A DNA stretch of 8,798 nucleotides from assembly GCA_019752915.1 (NCBI GenBank), contig JAIELO010000333.1, positions 1 through 8,798 of the forward strand. The letters run 5' to 3'. The notes under the pieces are model-generated. The model saw only the letters and a program-made list of their open reading frames with translations. It ran no database searches and had not been told where the DNA came from. The position numbers and the translations under genes are program-made. Positions 5,914-8,798 of the stretch are shown piece by piece (position 1 is the stretch's first letter; every line of letters starts with the position of its first letter). The stretch is from Burkholderiaceae bacterium. GTDB lineage: Bacteria > Pseudomonadota > Gammaproteobacteria > Burkholderiales > Burkholderiaceae_D.

Positions 5914-6873
5914 ATGTATCCCGCGAGTTTTCGCCAGTTACAGGCGCTGGTACTAGTGGCGCGCCACGAGAATGTGTCACGCGCTGCCGATGCATTACAC
6001 GTTACGCAGCCTGCGATTTCGTTGCAAATCCGCACACTCGAACAACATGCCGGGATGGCGCTGACCCGTAAAGTGGGGCGCAATATCCAGCTGACGGCCG
6101 CCGGCGAGGTAATGGTGGAATTCTCCGAGCGCATCCTGCGCCTGTGGGAACAGGCCGGTGACGAACTGGCGGCGCTGCAGGGCGTCACCAGTGGTACTTT
6201 GCGCATTGGTGCGGTGACCACCGCCGAGCACTTGTTGCCGCCATTGCTGGTGCCATTCACGCTGGAGCGTCCCGATGTGCGCCTCAAACTGCAAGTGGGG
6301 AATCGTGCGGAGATCGTGCAGATGCTGGCGCGCCACGAAATCGAACTGGCCATCATGGGAACGCCGCCGCGCGAACTGCGCACCAATGCCGCCAAATTTG
6401 CGCGCCACCCGATGGCGTTTGTGGCCAATCCGACGCATCCGTTGATGAGAAAGAAAAAAATCACGCTGAACGATGTGCTGGCGGCGAACCTGCTGGTGCG
6501 CGAACGTGGTTCGGGTACCCGTACTGCCGTGGAGCGCTTGCTGCGCGAAGCGGGTCACCCGCTGGAATTCGGTTCCGAAGTATCGAGTAACGAGGCGATC
6601 AAGCGCATGGTGTCGGCCGGGCTGGGGGTCGGTTTTCTGTCGGTGCACGCCTGCGGGCTGGAGTTCGAAGCGGGGCTGCTGGCGATTCTGCCGGCACCGT
6701 TGCAACCGGTCGAAGCGGACTGGCACATCATGCACCTGAGCGATCAGCCGATTCCGAAAGTGGCGGCAGCGTTTCAGGATTTCGTGATCGAAAACGGTCA
6801 GGATCTGGTGCGCCGCGAACTCGAAAGTTTTTACAAATTGCTGGGGCGCCAGCGTCAGCGCCCGCGTAACTAG
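5914..6873 (+). CDS. LysR-family transcriptional regulator, CbbR/CmpR-like
   Basis: The 319-residue protein has an N-terminal winged helix-turn-helix (about 6-64: FRQLQALVLVARHENVSRAADALHVTQPAISLQIRTLE) with recognition helix around QPAISLQIRTLE. A linker helix follows, then a periplasmic-binding-protein-like effector domain from GTLRIGAVTTAEHLLPPLL onward. Features such as VGNRAEIVQML, ELAIMGTPPREL, HPMAFVANPTHPL, VRERGSGTRTAVERLL and SNEAIKRMVSAGLGVGFLS are typical of the CbbR/RbcR/CmpR branch, which senses carbon or redox metabolites. No rbcL or other Calvin-cycle gene is in the window, so the targets are unknown; the divergent HAD gene and the downstream exporter are the obvious candidates. 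AAGGA sits 8 bases before the ATG at 5914. The length is normal for the family. The stop TAG runs into a nine-G tract. Confidence 0.9.
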   Translation: MYPASFRQLQALVLVARHENVSRAADALHVTQPAISLQIRTLEQHAGMALTRKVGRNIQLTAAGEVMVEFSERILRLWEQAGDELAALQGVTSGTLRIGAVTTAEHLLPPLLVPFTLERPDVRLKLQVGNRAEIVQMLARHEIELAIMGTPPRELRTNAAKFARHPMAFVANPTHPLMRKKKITLNDVLAANLLVRERGSGTRTAVERLLREAGHPLEFGSEVSSNEAIKRMVSAGLGVGFLSVHACGLEFEAGLLAILPAPLQPVEADWHIMHLSDQPIPKVAAAFQDFVIENGQDLVRRELESFYKLLGRQRQRPRN

Positions 6874-6881
6874 GGGGGGGG
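6873..6881 (+). repeat. nine-G homopolymer at the LysR stop codon
   Basis: The G of the TAG stop begins a run of nine G (6873-6881). Slippage here would not change the LysR product, because the stop codon stays intact. It may alter the spacing to the exporter's upstream region and is a likely site of sequencing error. Confidence 0.8.
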
Positions 6882-6929
6882 CAGCCAGTCTGGCAGTGCA
6901 TCCTGCCGTGGGCTCGTACCGGTAAAATA

Positions 6930-6970
6930 ACCAGTACACCTCTGTAAAGTGTTTGCGGAAGTGTACTGGT
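6930..6970. promoter_or_regulatory. long-spaced inverted repeat upstream of the exporter gene
   Basis: ACCAGTACAC (6930-6939) and GTGTACTGGT (6961-6970) are perfect 10-base inverted arms separated by 21 bases. Arm centres are 31 bases apart, about three helical turns, so the arms face the same side of the DNA. This is typical of two binding sites for one regulator. The right arm runs into the candidate -35 of the exporter promoter. Confidence 0.55.
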
Positions 6971-6996
6971 ACAGATCTGGCGATCCTGCCTACAAT
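6962..6996 (+). promoter_or_regulatory. candidate exporter promoter with overlapping palindrome
   Basis: TACAAT (6991-6996, five of six) lies 17 bases from GGTACA (6968-6973), a partial -35. Transcription would start near 7003, about 24 bases before the chosen ATG. The -35 lies inside TGTAC-TG-GTACA (6962-6973), itself a perfect 5-base inverted repeat, so a bound protein would block or replace polymerase contacts there. Confidence 0.45.
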
Positions 6997-7026
6997 GGGG
7001 ACTCCCTGTTGCTACCGGATGCCGCC

Positions 7027-7632
7027 ATGTCTCTCGAACTCCTTCTGCCCCTGTGCACTTTTGCTGCCATCAGTTCCATCACGCCCGGTCCGAACAACGC
7101 CATGATTCTGGCCTCGGGTCTGAACTATGGTTTGCGTCGTTCGCTGCCGCACCTGTTCGGTATTTCCAGCGGCTTTACCTTCATGATTTTCGCCACCGGT
7201 GTGGGGCTGCATACGGTGTTCGAGCAAGTGCCGATGCTGCAGGTGCTGCTCAAATATGCCGGTGCGGCCTATCTGCTCTGGCTGGCGTGGAAGCTGGCCC
7301 ATGCTGCGCCGATGAGTGCGACCCAGTCGGCCGGTAGCAAGCCGATGACTTTTCTGGGAGCCGCAGCTTTCCAGTGGGTCAATCCGAAAGCGTGGGTGAT
7401 GGCGATTGGTGCGCTGACGACCTATCTGCCGGCTGGTTTCAAGGTGCTCGATGTGGCCATGCTGGCCGGTGTGTTTGGCCTGATCGGGATTTTCTGTGTC
7501 GGCAGCTGGGCGATGTTCGGCGTGGCGATGCGGCAGGTGCTGCAGAATGAACGCTCGGTGCGCATCTTCAATGTGGTGATGGCGCTGGCGCTGGTGGCTT
7601 CGCTGTATCCGATTCTGCTGGGCGCGAACTAG
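7027..7632 (+). CDS. LysE/RhtB-family amino-acid exporter
   Basis: The 201-residue, very hydrophobic protein has the size and about six membrane segments of the LysE/RhtB superfamily (roughly 3-20, 36-60, 67-88, 104-130, 138-163 and 178-199). Diagnostic motifs are SITPGPNN at 17-24 in the first helix and FQWVNPKAWVMA starting near residue 115 in the fourth. Such proteins export amino acids or their derivatives across the inner membrane using the proton gradient; the substrate cannot be read from sequence. The start is the ATG at 7027, since the first helix begins straight after it. A GTG at 6949 in the same frame would add a polar leader and overlap the promoter. The ribosome site is weak (GGAT). 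The gene follows the LysR gene after 153 bases on the same strand and probably has its own promoter. Its stop overlaps the stop of the convergent CYTH-CHAD gene. Confidence 0.9.
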   Translation: MSLELLLPLCTFAAISSITPGPNNAMILASGLNYGLRRSLPHLFGISSGFTFMIFATGVGLHTVFEQVPMLQVLLKYAGAAYLLWLAWKLAHAAPMSATQSAGSKPMTFLGAAAFQWVNPKAWVMAIGALTTYLPAGFKVLDVAMLAGVFGLIGIFCVGSWAMFGVAMRQVLQNERSVRIFNVVMALALVASLYPILLGAN

Positions 7633-8798
7633 AAGCGCGGCAGCGCGCGCAGGCTGCTGCGCACGCCGGTCAGATCCGTTCTCTGCGTCGCCTGAAGCGC
7701 CTGCAGGTAGCCGCGTGCAAAAGCGATATGCTCGGCAGCTTGCGGATGCACTTGCGCCAGTTGGTGCAGCAAGCGTTCGGCCACCACCAGATCGTTGTGC
7801 TGGCCGAGCGTTTCCTGCGTTGTGGCCAGCGTGGCCAGATACTGACGCAGTGCTTTGCCACGATACAGAGAACGGAAAAACTCCAGCGCGTAGCGGGCGC
7901 GCTTGGCGGCAATCCGCGTGCTGTGCAGACTGGCCGGATCGTTGTCGTGCATTTTTCGGGCGCGCCTGAGCAGTTTTTTGTGCAGGCCGTGCAGGGTTTT
8001 CTGTGCATAGGTGTAGGCAGTGACGGCCATGCTGTCATCGTCGCCGTGGCCATCGCCATCGCCATCATTGTCTGCTGCGCCATCGGCGGCGCCGCTATGG
8101 GCTGCTCCCTGCAGCAGCCAGCGAGCAATTTCCAGCTGCAGGCGGGTGTACTGGGGCGACTGCAATGCCAGTGCTGCCTGTTGGCGATGGACCTGTACCT
8201 GCGCCTGCACCAGCGCTGGCAGATCGTGCAGAGCGCCCGGTCCACCGGGGCTGGCCTGTATGCGTGCCAGCGTGGCGCTGCCCAGCACTTCCCAGTCACG
8301 CGCAGCACCCAGCACCTGCGCCAGCCAGCGCCAGTCGTTGTGCATGCTGGCCGGGCAGGGTGCCACCGGCTCGAACAGCTTCAGGGCCGAGCGCAGACGA
8401 CGCACACCAACGCGCATCTGGTGCAGTGCCTCGGGATCGTCAGTGTGGATCACGGCCAGCTGATTGGCCTGTACCTGCTCCAGGCAGTTGTGCAGGATGG
8501 CGCGCCGTGCGTGCGCCAGTGTCGCCCCGGCTTCCAGCACCACCGGCCGCGCGTGCACCGCTTGCGTGCCGCTCTGGCGACACAGCGCGTAACCACGTTC
8601 GGCCTTGCTGACGTTACTCAGTTGTAGCGGCAAGCGCTCCAGCAATTGCAGGGCCAGTGCAAACAGATGTTCCGGCGCGCCGTGTTTCAGTTCCAGTTCG
8701 ATTTCGTTGATCGCTACCTGCTGACCCTTGCGCACGATGTGGCCGCAATCGAGCACCAGTTCGATCTGGCTGGACGCGTAGGCCAGCAGCCAGATTTC
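7629..8798 (-). CDS. CYTH-CHAD domain protein (5' end missing)
   Basis: The frame is open to the right edge, so 389 C-terminal residues are visible; numbering here is from the first visible residue. Residues 1 to about 65 are the end of a CYTH (triphosphate tunnel) domain, shown by SSQIELVLDCG and NEIELELKHG, then PLQLSNVSKAERGY. A CHAD domain follows, with two copies of its basic His/Arg helix: LHQMRVGVRRLRSALKLF (from about 125) and LHSTRIAAKRARYALEFF (from about 291). CHAD domains bind inorganic polyphosphate, and CYTH domains bind or hydrolyse triphosphates, so the whole protein probably acts on polyphosphate. Between the CHAD halves lies a Gly/Ala/Asp-rich insert at about 233-256 containing DNDGDGDGHGDDD. 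A GTG at 8756 would begin in the middle of the CYTH domain and is not the true start. It converges on the exporter gene with a 4-base stop-stop overlap. Confidence 0.9.
   Translation of the reverse strand, partial: EIWLLAYASSQIELVLDCGHIVRKGQQVAINEIELELKHGAPEHLFALALQLLERLPLQLSNVSKAERGYALCRQSGTQAVHARPVVLEAGATLAHARRAILHNCLEQVQANQLAVIHTDDPEALHQMRVGVRRLRSALKLFEPVAPCPASMHNDWRWLAQVLGAARDWEVLGSATLARIQASPGGPGALHDLPALVQAQVQVHRQQAALALQSPQYTRLQLEIARWLLQGAAHSGAADGAADNDGDGDGHGDDDSMAVTAYTYAQKTLHGLHKKLLRRARKMHDNDPASLHSTRIAAKRARYALEFFRSLYRGKALRQYLATLATTQETLGQHNDLVVAERLLHQLAQVHPQAAEHIAFARGYLQALQATQRTDLTGVRSSLRALPRF
8049..8066. repeat. three GCCATC hexamers inside the CHAD gene
   Basis: Three perfect tandem GCCATC units encode the alternating Asp-Gly part of the acidic insert in the CHAD domain. 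Each unit is a whole number of codons, so copy-number change would lengthen or shorten the insert without a frameshift. Confidence 0.7.

Noticed and set aside
6883..6910. GGCAG-TGCATC-CTGCC after the LysR stop as an intrinsic terminator.
   Set aside because: The stem is five base pairs and no T-run follows, so it is too weak to call.
5995..6939. Long minus-strand open frame (314 codons) antisense to the LysR gene.
   Set aside because: It is His/Arg/Gln-rich with no recognisable domain, a typical shadow of a GC-rich gene on the other strand.
6949..7026. N-terminal extension of the exporter from the GTG at 6949.
   Set aside because: It adds 26 polar residues before a first helix that already starts at the family's normal place, and it overlaps the promoter and palindromes.
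7728..8627. Long plus-strand open frame (299 codons) antisense to the CYTH-CHAD gene.
   Set aside because: It has no domain or plausible ribosome site, whereas the opposite strand encodes a clear CHAD protein.
1..8798. Mobile element, CRISPR array, tRNA or rRNA, or defence system.
   Set aside because: I found no transposase or integrase, no regularly spaced repeats, no tRNA-like cloverleaf and no known defence domain; all long genes are housekeeping or regulatory types.

Overview
This GC-rich window is most likely a piece of a betaproteobacterial chromosome, probably Burkholderiales and possibly Oxalobacteraceae. The taxonomic call is an inference from the gene families present (a DUF3422 membrane protein, a CYTH-CHAD protein, an E. 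coli-like LdhA, a CbbR-type LysR protein) and from codon use; there is no rRNA or other marker gene. The genes are closely packed and look chromosomal. I see no insertion sequence, phage gene, CRISPR array, tRNA or rRNA.

Layout, left to right: (1) An alpha/beta hydrolase on the minus strand, cut by the left edge. It is divergent, across a 126-base gap, from (2) a second alpha/beta hydrolase of a different subfamily with an N-terminal membrane or export segment. (3) A DUF3422 protein with two C-terminal membrane segments converges on gene 2. (4) A minus-strand pair, a DinB-fold protein followed by D-lactate dehydrogenase ldhA, is joined by an ATGA stop/start overlap. (5) A CbbY-like HAD-superfamily protein that lacks the nucleophilic aspartate is divergent from (6) a LysR regulator of the CbbR/CmpR type. 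(7) A LysE/RhtB-type exporter lies downstream of the LysR gene behind its own palindrome-rich promoter region. (8) A CYTH-CHAD protein, cut by the right edge, converges on the exporter so tightly that the two stop codons share one CTAG.

The genes do not form one pathway. The best functional units are the DinB-ldhA operon and the divergent HAD/LysR pair. The second is the most intriguing: a CbbR-like regulator beside a catalytically degenerate CbbY-like HAD protein, with no Calvin-cycle enzyme gene in view. The intergenic regions carry several clear inverted repeats. The main ones are an operator-like palindrome beside a perfect TATAAT in front of the first hydrolase, a nested inverted repeat downstream of the HAD gene, and a 10-base dyad with an overlapping palindrome in front of the exporter.
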